DNA of 64,000 bases, from the NCBI RefSeq assembly GCF_017571495.1, contig NZ_JAGETZ010000019.1, positions 1 to 64,000 on the forward strand. The letters are read 5' to 3'. The notes under the pieces are model-generated. The model saw only the letters and a list, made by a program, of their open reading frames with translations. It searched no databases and was not told the DNA's origin. Origin of the DNA: Hymenobacter negativus (GTDB lineage Bacteria > Bacteroidota > Bacteroidia > Cytophagales > Hymenobacteraceae). The translations under genes and the position numbers were made by a program. Shown piece after piece: positions 34,855-42,943 of the stretch. Within the stretch, counting starts at the first letter, position 1. The number at the start of each line of letters is the position of its first letter.

Positions 34855-34930
34855 AGTACCCCGACTTTCCACTTCGGCTCGCATTGCGCAAGTAATCCGG
34901 ACGCAAGCCGAAGTGGAAAGTCGGGGTACT
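34855..34930. terminator. Perfect 25-base inverted repeat between convergent genes (ACCCCGAATTT family)
   Basis: Arms 34855-34879 and 34906-34930 (AGTACCCCGACTTTCCACTT... and complement) lie between the PepSY stop (34835) and the exporter stop (34937). It matches the elements at 24430 and 21184. Its place fits a bidirectional terminator. Confidence 0.8.
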
Positions 34931-34936
34931 TGCTTT

Positions 34937-35707
34937 TCACGCAAAGGTCTCCCAGCCCAGCTTGATAATAAACGCGCTGACTACCACCAAAAACAGCACC
35001 CGCACAAAGCCTGTGCCCTGCCGCAAGGCCAGCCGCGCCCCCACCAACGAGCCGAGTACGTTGCACACGGCCATCGGCAGCGCCACCCGGTAGAGCACTT
35101 GCCCGGTTGAGATGAAATAAGCCAGCCCCGCAATATTGGTGGCCACGTTCACTACCTTAGCCGAGGCCGATGCGGCCAGAAAATCGTAGCCGAACAAGCC
35201 GACGAAGGCAAACAACAACAAACTGCCCGTGCCTGGCCCAAAAAAACCGTCGTAAAACCCAATGCTGGCCCCCAACGCGATGCCTGTCCACAACTCGCGG
35301 CTGCCCTGCAGGCGCGGTGCGTGCAAGCTGCCAAAATCCTTACGCCAGAAGGTATAGGCAGCCATGAGCACCAGCAGCGCCAGCACTAGCGGTTTCACCA
35401 ACTCCTTGTTGAGGCCGCTCACGGCCCGGGCGCCCAGCAGCGCGAAGCAGCCGGCTACCACCGCTGCCACCGCCACCGTGCGCCAGCGAATGGGCACGCC
35501 CGTCAGTCCGCGCAAATACCGAAACGCCGACGCCGACGTGCCCGCCAGGCTGGCCACTTTGCCGGTGCCCAGCACTGTGGGTACCGGTACATCGGGCAGC
35601 AACAACAGCAGCGCCGGCAGCTGAATAAGGCCGCCGCCTCCCACCATACCGTCAATAAGCCCAGCCAAAAAGGCGAAAAAACAGAGTAACAGCAGCACAA
35701 CAGTCAT
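34937..35707 (-). CDS. TauE/SafE-family sulfite/anion exporter
   Basis: 256 residues from MTVVLLLLCFFAFLAGLIDG (ATG at 35707). About eight hydrophobic helices are arranged as two similar halves: FLAGLIDGMVGGGGLIQLPALL in the first and GASIGFYDGFFGPGTGSLLLFAF in the second. Both are family signatures, with GxxxDGxxGxGGG-type loops. The family exports sulfite, sulfoacetate and related anions. The substrate here is unknown and no sulfur genes are adjacent. Confidence 0.88.
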   Translation of the reverse strand: MTVVLLLLCFFAFLAGLIDGMVGGGGLIQLPALLLLLPDVPVPTVLGTGKVASLAGTSASAFRYLRGLTGVPIRWRTVAVAAVVAGCFALLGARAVSGLNKELVKPLVLALLVLMAAYTFWRKDFGSLHAPRLQGSRELWTGIALGASIGFYDGFFGPGTGSLLLFAFVGLFGYDFLAASASAKVVNVATNIAGLAYFISTGQVLYRVALPMAVCNVLGSLVGARLALRQGTGFVRVLFLVVVSAFIIKLGWETFA

Positions 35708-35793
35708 ACTGCGAAGGTAACGGGTACCCTCCCGACACCCGGTTGACTGAGCAATATTGAAGTATGTGCCGCGTTGCAATCAAAACAACTGCT

Positions 35794-36513
35794 ATGATGA
35801 CAATCCAGAATTCCAGTGCCTTTCTCGCCTTGCTCGCGCTGAGTGCCTGTCAGACCAACCCTAGCGCCAACCCACCCCGCCAAGTGCGGAGCGTCGGCTA
35901 CGGCAGCGTCACCGTCTACCCCGACTACGCCGAGCTGACGGTGGATGCCGACTTCACCCGCCCCCGGCTTAAGGACGCCGTAACCGAGGTTCAGGCGGTG
36001 GTCGACCAGGTGCTGGTGCTCTCCAAGCGTTACGCGCCGGGCACGAATGACGTGCGCGTGAGCAGCACTTCCTCCAATAAGGAGTTTGGGTATGTGAAGG
36101 GCAAAGAAGTCTTCACGGGATTCAACTCTTCGCAGTCGGTCACGGTCCGCATCAACGACCTGCGTCGGCTGTCGCCCTACCTCGAAGAGTTGCTGGCCAC
36201 CCGCATCAGCCGCATCAAGGACCTGAGCTACGGCCACAGCCGCGCCGACAGCCTGCGCCGCGAAGCCGACGTACTGGCCCTGGTAGATGCCGGAAAAACC
36301 GCTGATAAAATGTGTGCCGCCTTACACGTTCGGCGCGGGGCCGTGCTCGAAGCCAGTGATTCGTCCAGTCCCGAAAGCAGTCACAGCGGCTGGCAGCGTC
36401 CGGCCGCTGACATCGAGCTTTACAGCAAAAGCTTCGGGGGCCGGGGCTTCAAAATGAGCCCGGAGCTGCTACGCTTCGAAAGCACCTGCAGCCTCACGTC
36501 CGCGCTGGAGTAA
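35794..36513 (+). CDS. SIMPL-domain (DUF541) lipoprotein
   Basis: 239 residues from MMTIQNSSAFLALLALSAC (ATG at 35794, next ATG at 35797). The lipobox LSAC puts the lipidated Cys at residue 19. The mature part has SVGYGSVTVYPDYAELTVDADF, a pattern of the SIMPL domain (GxGxVxxxPDxAxxxxxv), followed by AVTEVQAVVDQVLVL and SSSNKEFGY..KGKEVFTGFNSSQSVTVRI. DUF541 proteins are periplasmic or surface proteins of unclear function. It is divergent from the TauE/SafE gene. Confidence 0.8.
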   Translation: MMTIQNSSAFLALLALSACQTNPSANPPRQVRSVGYGSVTVYPDYAELTVDADFTRPRLKDAVTEVQAVVDQVLVLSKRYAPGTNDVRVSSTSSNKEFGYVKGKEVFTGFNSSQSVTVRINDLRRLSPYLEELLATRISRIKDLSYGHSRADSLRREADVLALVDAGKTADKMCAALHVRRGAVLEASDSSSPESSHSGWQRPAADIELYSKSFGGRGFKMSPELLRFESTCSLTSALE

Positions 36514-36569
36514 CTCCTGGTAGGTGTTTTTACTGCCTGCTTAAGCCAGTAAAACTGCTCAACAAGCAA

Positions 36570-36625
36570 CTGCTGACAACAATATCGAGACGCGTCCCTT
36601 CGCGTCTCGATATTGTTGTCAGCAG
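36570..36625. terminator. Perfect 25-base inverted repeat between convergent genes
   Basis: Arms 36570-36594 and 36601-36625 (CTGCTGACAACAATATCGAG... and complement) with a 6-base loop form a very stable hairpin between the SIMPL gene (stop 36513) and the membrane protein gene (stop 36631). Confidence 0.8.
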
Positions 36626-36630
36626 CTTCA

Positions 36631-37062
36631 TTAATAAGGAAAAGGGCTATTGTCGGCCGTCCCCGCAATGGTCAGTAGGTAAACCATCAGGGCAACAAGT
36701 GGCAACGTGATTGCCAGGCAAATGAGCAAGGGCTTGCGGATGCTTTTAGCCGGAAATTCGGCCGGATTTTCCACGTATTTTTTGAAATAGCTTTCCAGAC
36801 CTACGGCCCCTGCGTAGCCTACCACCAGCGGCAACCAACTCCCACTCAACTTATCTGGTAAGTAGGAAGTCAGCCACAACAGGACTACCGTGTAAGCAAT
36901 ACTGCCCCACAGGGCTTTGCGGGCTGCTTCGGGCTGGCCCACATCGCGCAGATTTTGCGACATCATTGCCCCTCCCGCAATGGCGCTGAACAGGATGCAA
37001 AACCCGCGGATGGCCCGCGCTGAATAGAGCGGCGGCTTAAGAGATAAAGGCTCGGGCTGCAC
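36631..37062 (-). CDS. Membrane protein of unknown function downstream of dnaB
   Basis: 143 residues from a GTG start three bases after the dnaB stop. Four hydrophobic helices are visible (about residues 17-36, 50-68, 76-92 and 108-132). There is no recognisable motif. The tight spacing implies co-transcription with the helicase gene, but no functional link is evident. A later start at MMSQNL (residue 33) would lose the first helix. Confidence 0.65.
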   Translation of the reverse strand: MQPEPLSLKPPLYSARAIRGFCILFSAIAGGAMMSQNLRDVGQPEAARKALWGSIAYTVVLLWLTSYLPDKLSGSWLPLVVGYAGAVGLESYFKKYVENPAEFPAKSIRKPLLICLAITLPLVALMVYLLTIAGTADNSPFPY

Positions 37063-37065
37063 AGT

Positions 37066-38679
37066 TTAAAAAGGTGGCTCTTCGTGCGTGTTGAAGTTGC
37101 CTTTCGGGAAGGCCTGCGGAGACTCGTTAATCTTCGAGCCCAATCTGATGGTATTCGGTGCAAACGGGCTGGGTTCGCTGTCGAAATTGCTGGCCGGTAG
37201 GCCCATGGGCTGGTAGCCGCTGCTATCGAAACCGCCGCCCATGCCATCGAGGTCGGCAAACTTGGTGAACTTGCCGATGAACTTAAGCTGCACCGTTTCG
37301 AGTGAGCCGTTCCGGTGCTTAGCAATGATGACTTCGCCCACACCTTGGGTCGAATTGCCTTCGGCATCCTGGTCAAGGCCGTAGTATTCGGGGCGATAGA
37401 GGAAGATTACCATGTCGGCATCCTGCTCGATGGAGCCCGATTCGCGAAGGTCGCTCAGCTGCGGTTTCTTGTCGCCACCACGCGTTTCCACCGAGCGCGA
37501 AAGCTGCGACAGCGCCAGCACGGGCACGTTTAGCTCCTTGGCAATGCCCTTGAGGGCCCGCGAGATACTGGCAATTTCCTGTTCACGGTTGCCGCCGCGG
37601 CCGTCGGTATTGCCGCTCATCAGCTGCAGGTAGTCGACAATAATCATCTGCACATCCTTCTGCGAGCGCAGCCGGCGGCACTTGGTGCGCAGCTCCCGGA
37701 TGCTCAGGCCCGGCGTGTCGTCGATGTAAATGGGGGCCGCCGAGAGGGCCGTGATTTTGTGGTTGAGCTGCTGCCACTCGTGGTCGGCTAGGCTGCCCTT
37801 CTTGATTTTCTCCGAATCCAGCTCCGCTTCTGCTGAAATTAGACGGTTAACCAACTGCAGCGAAGACATTTCCAGCGAGAAAATGGCCACTGCCTTCTTA
37901 AAATCGACTGCCGCGTTGCGCATGGCCGAAACCACGAAGGCGGTTTTGCCCATCCCTGGCCGGGCAGCAATAATCACGAGGTCAGAGGGTTGCCAGCCAC
38001 TGGTGACGCGGTCCAGGGCGGTGAAGCCTGTGGGCACGCCGGTCAGGCCATCCGACTGGTTTTTCTTTTCTTCCAGTTCTTTGATTGCTTTGCCCATCAA
38101 GCTCCGCATGTCATCAAAGTTCTTCCGAATGTTGGATTCCGAAACCTCAAACAAGGCCGATTCGGTGTCGTCAAGCAGCTTGAATACGTCGGTGGTATCC
38201 TCGAAGGCATCGCGCTGGATTTCGCTGGAAATGCGAATCAGCTCGCGCTTGATAGCCGTTTCGGTGATGATACGAGCGTGGTATTCCACGTTGGCCGCCG
38301 AGTTTACTTTCAGCGTCAGGTTGGCTACGTAGAAGGGGCCGCCGCAGGCTTCGAGCTCGCCCATCTCGCGTAGCTCGTGCACCACCGTAAGTTGGTCGAT
38401 GGGCTCAGATTTGTCAAACAGCCGGATGACGGCGCGGTAAATGCGCTGGTGCGCATCCTTGTAAAAGCTCTCGGGCTTGAGCAGGTCAATCACCGAGGTA
38501 AGGGCATCTTTTTCCAGCATCAGGGCGCCGAGCACGGCCATTTCGAGCTCAGGAGCTTGGGGCGGCAACTTGCCGGCCGCGCTGGCATTGGCGGGAACAA
38601 CCACACCGCCCCGGTTGCTCCAGGCCGCTTTGGCTCGGGCTGCGGATTGTTTCAGGCGGTCGTCCATTTGGTCGGGCAT
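37066..38679 (-). CDS. dnaB: Replicative DNA helicase DnaB
   Basis: 537 residues from MPDQMDDRLKQSAARAKAAW (ATG at 38679). The N-terminal primase-binding domain (PPQAPELEMAVLGALMLEKDALTSVIDLLKPESFY) spans about residues 40-160. The RecA-type motor has Walker A RPGMGKTAF near residue 240, Walker B MIIVDYLQLM near 345, and ALSQLSRSVETRGGDKKPQLSDLRESGSIEQDADMV with the arginine finger region. It unwinds DNA at the fork as a hexamer. No intein is present. The Asp/Ser/Pro-rich C-terminal tail of about 60 residues is longer than in E. coli. Confidence 0.95.
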   Translation of the reverse strand: MPDQMDDRLKQSAARAKAAWSNRGGVVVPANASAAGKLPPQAPELEMAVLGALMLEKDALTSVIDLLKPESFYKDAHQRIYRAVIRLFDKSEPIDQLTVVHELREMGELEACGGPFYVANLTLKVNSAANVEYHARIITETAIKRELIRISSEIQRDAFEDTTDVFKLLDDTESALFEVSESNIRKNFDDMRSLMGKAIKELEEKKNQSDGLTGVPTGFTALDRVTSGWQPSDLVIIAARPGMGKTAFVVSAMRNAAVDFKKAVAIFSLEMSSLQLVNRLISAEAELDSEKIKKGSLADHEWQQLNHKITALSAAPIYIDDTPGLSIRELRTKCRRLRSQKDVQMIIVDYLQLMSGNTDGRGGNREQEIASISRALKGIAKELNVPVLALSQLSRSVETRGGDKKPQLSDLRESGSIEQDADMVIFLYRPEYYGLDQDAEGNSTQGVGEVIIAKHRNGSLETVQLKFIGKFTKFADLDGMGGGFDSSGYQPMGLPASNFDSEPSPFAPNTIRLGSKINESPQAFPKGNFNTHEEPPF

Positions 38680-39025
38680 GGGAAGGGCGGAAGGTGACAG
38701 GAAGGTATTGTAACAGAAGAAATAGGCAATGCTGCTAAGCAAAGCCTAAGACCGGTGCAGGCAGTTCAAGAGGGGTAAGTACGGCATGCAGTACTTACAA
38801 AGTTAACCCCGGCGATGCGGAAAAGAGTGGCGACAAACCCGATTCTTTTGGCTAGGCAATGGCTGCGGCGGCCGGGCGTTTGTACTTTCGCGCCCTTGCT
38901 TTCCAGTTGTCAGTTGCTGGTTGTCAGTTATCAGGAATGAAGTGCTTACAACTAATTTCTGGGTATCTCATTCCTGATAACTGACAACCAGCAACTGACA
39001 ACGAATAACTAATTCACTACCTGAT
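38680..39025. other. Divergent region between dnaB and the Mpl-type gene
   Basis: It contains the dnaB promoter (not resolved), a TACTTTCG at 38883-38890 that could be the -7 element of the plus-strand gene, and the 35-base inverted repeat at 38906-39002, which would then lie in the 5' untranslated region of the Mpl-type mRNA. Confidence 0.45.
38906..39002. repeat. Perfect 35-base inverted repeat in a 5' region
   Basis: Arms 38906-38940 and 38968-39002 (GTTGTCAGTTGCTGGTTGTC... and complement) are perfect, with a 27-base spacer. Each arm itself holds a short direct repeat (GTTGTCAGTT). The element ends 24 bases before the TTG start at 39026. Confidence 0.85.
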
Positions 39026-40438
39026 TTGGAATCCGCCCTTAGTCCCACCCAGCCCGCACAACACGTTGGCACAAGCCAAGCCATCCACCTGATTGCGGTG
39101 GGAGGCAGCATCATGCACAACCTGGCGCTGGCCCTGCACCGCCGGGGTGCCCACGTCACGGGCTCCGACGACGAAATTTTTGAGCCCGCTAAGGGCCGTC
39201 TGGCTGCTGCCGGCTTGCTGCCGGCCCAGGAGGGCTGGGATGCCAGCCGCATCACGCCCGATTTGTCGGCTGTCATTGTGGGTATGCATGCCCGCCCCGA
39301 CAACCCCGAACTGCTCCGTGCGCAGGAGCTAGGCCTGAAAATCTACTCTTTTCCCGAATATATCTACGAAGCCAGCCGCGATAAGCAGCGCATCGTCATC
39401 GGCGGCTCGCACGGCAAGACCAGCATTACAGCCTGCATTCTGCACGTGCTGCGGTTTCACGGGCGCAAGTTCGACTATGCCGTGGGGGCGCAGCTGGCGG
39501 GCTTCGATTTAATGGTGCAGCTGACGGAGGATGCGCCCATTATCATCATCGAGGGCGATGAGTATTTGTCATCGCCGGTAGACCGGCGGCCGAAGTTTCA
39601 CCTCTACCAGCACCACATTGGGGTGATTTCAGGCATCAGCTGGGACCACATCAACGTGTTTCCGACCGAGGAAATCTACCGCGAGCAATTCCGCATTTTC
39701 GCCGATATGACGCCCAAAGCCGGCGTGCTCATCTACGACCGCGACGACGAGCAAACCCAACTCATTGCCGTGCCCACCAATCCCGACGTGACCTACATCG
39801 GCTACGGTCCGCACGAGCACGTCATCCGCGACGGGCGCACGTTTTTGCTGAATAAGAAGGACGAGGAGGTGCCAGTACAGGTATTTGGCGAGCACAACCT
39901 GCGCAACATTTCGGCCGCCAAGGAGGTGTGCAAGCAGTTGGGCATCAAAGGCAAAGATTTCTTCCGGGCTGTGGCTACGTTCCCTGGTGCAGCACGGCGG
40001 TTGGAGCTGGTGCGGCAGGGAGCTACGTCGGTGGTATATAAGGATTTTGCCCACGCGCCCAGCAAGCTTAAAGCCACGGCCACGGCTTTGAAAAAGCAGT
40101 TTCCGCAGCGGCGCCTCGTGGCCTGCCTGGAGCTGCACACCTTCAGTAGCCTCAATCCGGCCTTTCTGCCGCAGTACGCGCACTGCTTCGATGCGCCCGA
40201 CGTAGCGGTGGTATACTTCAACCCGCACGTGCTGGAACACAAGCGCCTGCCGCCGCTGGCCGCTGCTACCGTGGCCGAAGCCTTTCAGCGCCCCGATATC
40301 AAAGTGATTACCGATAGCGCCGAGCTGGCGGCATTTTTACGCAGCCAGAACTGGGCCAATGCCAACCTGTTGCTCATGTCCTCGGGTACGTTTGATGGCC
40401 TAGACCTGGCTGCACTGGCCACTGAAATCACCGGTTAA
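39026..40438 (+). CDS. mpl: Mur ligase family protein, Mpl type
   Basis: 470 residues from a TTG start (the next Met is inside the first Rossmann strand, IHLIAVGGSIM). The ATP site is GGSHGKTSITACIL near residue 126; EGDEYLSSP, ISWDHINVFP and FGEHNLRNISAA are the further Mur-ligase motifs. The layout and length fit UDP-N-acetylmuramate:L-alanyl-gamma-D-glutamyl-meso-diaminopimelate ligase (Mpl), which recycles cell-wall tripeptide, better than MurC. This assignment over MurC is by overall resemblance. Its TAA overlaps the ATG of the next gene by one base. Confidence 0.8.
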   Translation: MESALSPTQPAQHVGTSQAIHLIAVGGSIMHNLALALHRRGAHVTGSDDEIFEPAKGRLAAAGLLPAQEGWDASRITPDLSAVIVGMHARPDNPELLRAQELGLKIYSFPEYIYEASRDKQRIVIGGSHGKTSITACILHVLRFHGRKFDYAVGAQLAGFDLMVQLTEDAPIIIIEGDEYLSSPVDRRPKFHLYQHHIGVISGISWDHINVFPTEEIYREQFRIFADMTPKAGVLIYDRDDEQTQLIAVPTNPDVTYIGYGPHEHVIRDGRTFLLNKKDEEVPVQVFGEHNLRNISAAKEVCKQLGIKGKDFFRAVATFPGAARRLELVRQGATSVVYKDFAHAPSKLKATATALKKQFPQRRLVACLELHTFSSLNPAFLPQYAHCFDAPDVAVVYFNPHVLEHKRLPPLAAATVAEAFQRPDIKVITDSAELAAFLRSQNWANANLLLMSSGTFDGLDLAALATEITG

Positions 40439-41142
40439 TGGAAAAGCCAACGCTGCTGCTGCTGCACGGGGCCTTGGGTAGCCCCGAAACCCTGCAACCG
40501 CTGGCCAAGCGGCTGGCCGGGGATTTTACGGTCAAATCATTTGCCTTTGCCGGCCACGGCGGACGCGAGGTTGACACGGAAACCTTTAACCTGCCGCACT
40601 TCGCGGCAGAAGTGTTGGCTTTTTTAGTCGAGCAGGAAACGGCGCCTGTACACGTTTTTGGCTACAGTATGGGCGGCTACGCTGCCTTGCTGGCCGCCAG
40701 CCAAGAACCGAAGCGCTTTGCATCCATCACCACGCTAGGGACCAAACTGGATTGGTCGCCCGAGTCGGCGGCAGCCGAAGCGCGCTTGCTCGACCCGGAT
40801 AAGATGCTGGCGAAAGTACCGGCTTTTGTTGAAGTACTGCGCCAGCGCCATGCTCCGGCCGACTGGGCCGCCGTAGTGCGGGGCGTAGCCAGCCTGATGG
40901 CAGCTGCCGGGGCTAACCCGCCGCTAACGGCCACCGACTTCGCCGCATTATCCGTGCCCGTGCAAGTGCTGATGGGCGATGGCGACCTAACCCCCGAGCG
41001 GGGAGACGCCAGCAGAACCCTGGCTGCGCAACTGCCACACGGCCACTATGCGGTGCTGCCCAATACCCCACACCCAATCGAACGAGTCGATATCAGCGAC
41101 TTAGCGAACCGGGTTCAGCGTTTCGCAGTCGCTCATTCCTGA
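40438..41142 (+). CDS. Alpha/beta hydrolase
   Basis: 234 residues; ATG overlaps the Mpl stop (TAATG), so it is translationally coupled. The fold is visible from TLLLLHGALGSPETL (oxyanion loop), the nucleophile elbow GYSMGGYAAL, Asp in VLMGDGDLTP and His in PNTPHPIE. No signal peptide is present, so it is cytosolic. The substrate is unknown; coupling to a peptidoglycan-recycling ligase is only suggestive. A strong terminator follows. Confidence 0.85.
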   Translation: MEKPTLLLLHGALGSPETLQPLAKRLAGDFTVKSFAFAGHGGREVDTETFNLPHFAAEVLAFLVEQETAPVHVFGYSMGGYAALLAASQEPKRFASITTLGTKLDWSPESAAAEARLLDPDKMLAKVPAFVEVLRQRHAPADWAAVVRGVASLMAAAGANPPLTATDFAALSVPVQVLMGDGDLTPERGDASRTLAAQLPHGHYAVLPNTPHPIERVDISDLANRVQRFAVAHS

Positions 41143-41152
41143 CAAAGAGTCC

Positions 41153-41188
41153 ATCAAAAAAGCCCGCTATTCAGCGGGCTTTTTTGAT
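41153..41188. terminator. Bidirectional terminator
   Basis: ATCAAAAAAGCCCGCT / AGCGGGCTTTTTTGAT is perfect with a 4-base loop, between the plus-strand hydrolase (stop 41142) and a minus-strand small frame whose stop lies in the left arm. Confidence 0.9.
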
Positions 41189-41283
41189 GCTGGCGGTGCG
41201 GATGCCTGCTTGCGGTCGGTGGTGATGAGCAGGGCCAGGGCGGTGAGGGCCGCCCGGAGCAGCCATTTATTGCGTGTGGTCAT
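41167..41283 (-). CDS. Possible 38-residue membrane peptide coupled to a lipoprotein gene
   Basis: The ATG at 41283 overlaps the TGA of the upstream lipoprotein gene by four bases (ATGA). The 38 residues begin MTTRNKWLLRAALTALALL and end SKKPAE, a basic N-terminus with one hydrophobic stretch. The stop codon lies inside the left arm of the terminator hairpin. Coupling supports it, while the short length and lack of a known family weaken it. Confidence 0.45.
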   Translation of the reverse strand: MTTRNKWLLRAALTALALLITTDRKQASAPPASKKPAE

Positions 41284-41837
41284 TTGGCGGCGAAAAGGGA
41301 GACGCTGTTGGTAACCTTGAGGTCGCAGGTGTTGCCGCCGGAATTTTCGTCGCAGCTGGTGCCCACAATGCGGCCGTTCTCAAAGTTAAAGAAACACGTG
41401 GGACAACCAATGCCGGTCAGGGTGTAGCACTCGGCATTGGGGCGCAGGTAAAACGTGTTGTCGCCGCCAGCGGTGAGGGGCAAGGCCATGGCCCGAAACC
41501 GGCCGTAGCGCAGGCCCATACCGATGATGTAGTAGCTGATGGGGTCATTCGGGCCAGCCGGAGCTTTGCGCACCAGCACTTTGTCGATGACCGTGCCATC
41601 GTTAAACTGCCGGATAAAGGCCTGCGCCAGCTCGTTGCGCGGAGTAATATATTCGGTGCTGCTGTCGGTGAAATGCACGATTTGCCGGCTTTCGGGCTTG
41701 GCAATTACTTCGCCTTTGATGCGGTTGGGGCTGCCAAACTCACCACCGCCCGGCTTCGTGCTTTCGCACGACATCACGAGCAGCATGACCAGTAAGCTCA
41801 ATAAGCCCAAACCAAGCAGACGAGGAAGAAAATTCAT
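41280..41837 (-). CDS. Putative lipoprotein of unknown function
   Basis: 185 residues. The N-terminus (MNFLPRLLGLGLLSLLVMLLVMSC) ends in a lipobox-like VMSC with Cys24, so it is probably lipidated. The mature part has FRAMALPLTAGGDNTFYLRP and a cysteine-rich C-terminus (ECYTLTGIGCPTCFFNF, SCDENSGGNTCDL) whose six cysteines may form disulfides. No known family is recognised. The gene lies between the M48 lipoprotein gene and a short coupled frame on the same strand. Confidence 0.7.
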   Translation of the reverse strand: MNFLPRLLGLGLLSLLVMLLVMSCESTKPGGGEFGSPNRIKGEVIAKPESRQIVHFTDSSTEYITPRNELAQAFIRQFNDGTVIDKVLVRKAPAGPNDPISYYIIGMGLRYGRFRAMALPLTAGGDNTFYLRPNAECYTLTGIGCPTCFFNFENGRIVGTSCDENSGGNTCDLKVTNSVSLFAAK

Positions 41838-41950
41838 GTTTAATGGTTAATGAGTAGTGATTAATAATCAGCGGCTAGTGAAAGAGAAGCATTTGGTGGG
41901 AGCGGCTGGCCAATGTCCATCAACCACTAATCACTAACCCTTAATCACTA

Positions 41951-42745
41951 TTATTTGGGTCGGTAGTACTTGCGCGCTTCGGGTAGCTCGCGCTGAATGT
42001 CGGCGATGCGGGTGCCGTTGGAAGGGTGAGTAGAGAGGAACTCGGGTGGCGCGGCGGCACCGGAGCGGGCATCCATGCGCTGCCAGAACGCTACGGCGCC
42101 GTCGGGATTGTACCCGGCCATGGCCATAAAAATCAGACCCAGGTGGTCGGCTTCCGATTCCTGGTTGCGGCCGTATTTCAGCAGGCCCACCTGCGAGCCG
42201 ACCCCGAAGGCCTGGAGCGCCAGCTGCTGCGTGCCCGCGCTGTTGTTGGCCAGCGCTACCGATAGCGCCTGGCCGCCATACTGCTGCAACAGGCCCTGGC
42301 TCATGCGCTCGTTGCCGTGCTTGGCCACGGCGTGGGCAATTTCGTGGCCCAGCACCACGGCCAGGCCGGTATCGTCCTGCGTGATGGGCAGGATGCCGGT
42401 GTACACGGCTACTTTGCCGCCGGGCATGCACCAGGCGTTTTCCTGCTTATCGTTGATGACGTTGAACTCCCACTGGTAGCCAGCCAGCTGGTCAGAGGCG
42501 TTTTGCTGGCGGAAATAGGTTTCAACGGCCTGCTGAATGCGCTGGCCCACGCGGCGCGTCTGGGCTACTTGCTCGGAGTTGGTGGAGAGCGGGCCTTTGG
42601 CGATGACTTCGCGGTACTGCGTTGTGGCCAGGGAGTTGACTTCGCTGTCGCTGACGAGGCTGAGCTGACTGCGGCCCGTGATGGGCACCGTGGAGCAGGC
42701 CGACACAAAGGCCAGCCCGGCGGCGAGGGTGAGGTGTTTGAGCAT
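41951..42745 (-). CDS. M48-family metalloprotease lipoprotein (LoiP/YcaL-like)
   Basis: 264 residues from MLKHLTLAAGLAFVSAC (ATG at 42745; the open frame is longer upstream). The lipobox VSAC gives lipidated Cys17. The zinc motif is HEIAH at residues 134-138 (VVLGHEIAHAVAKHGNERM) and the third ligand lies in NQESEADHLGLIFMA. NAWCMPGGKVAVYTGIL and the late LSTHPSNGTRI are typical of the periplasmic M48C group that includes LoiP, YcaL and Oma1-like proteases. It is likely an envelope quality-control protease. It is a different subtype from the M48-like gene at 9628. Confidence 0.9.
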   Translation of the reverse strand: MLKHLTLAAGLAFVSACSTVPITGRSQLSLVSDSEVNSLATTQYREVIAKGPLSTNSEQVAQTRRVGQRIQQAVETYFRQQNASDQLAGYQWEFNVINDKQENAWCMPGGKVAVYTGILPITQDDTGLAVVLGHEIAHAVAKHGNERMSQGLLQQYGGQALSVALANNSAGTQQLALQAFGVGSQVGLLKYGRNQESEADHLGLIFMAMAGYNPDGAVAFWQRMDARSGAAAPPEFLSTHPSNGTRIADIQRELPEARKYYRPK

Positions 42746-42943
42746 GGGGCAAGAAAAGAAAAAGGTGGAAGCAACCGCCGACTGCACGCAGCCCGGCGTC
42801 GGCTGCCAGTTGGCGCCTATACGGCGACAGGCCGGCAAAATGTTTTGCAGCGGCAGTAGGACAGGCGAAAAACCAGCTTTTGGTTGCCGCAAGCGGCCGC
42901 CAGGGCGTAGTTTTGACTTCCCTCCCGCCAGCCTTTCTCCCCC

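Noticed and set aside
38680..39025. Possible replication origin beside dnaB
   Set aside because: No DnaA-box cluster or AT-rich unwinding region was seen, and dnaB is not an origin marker in this phylum.
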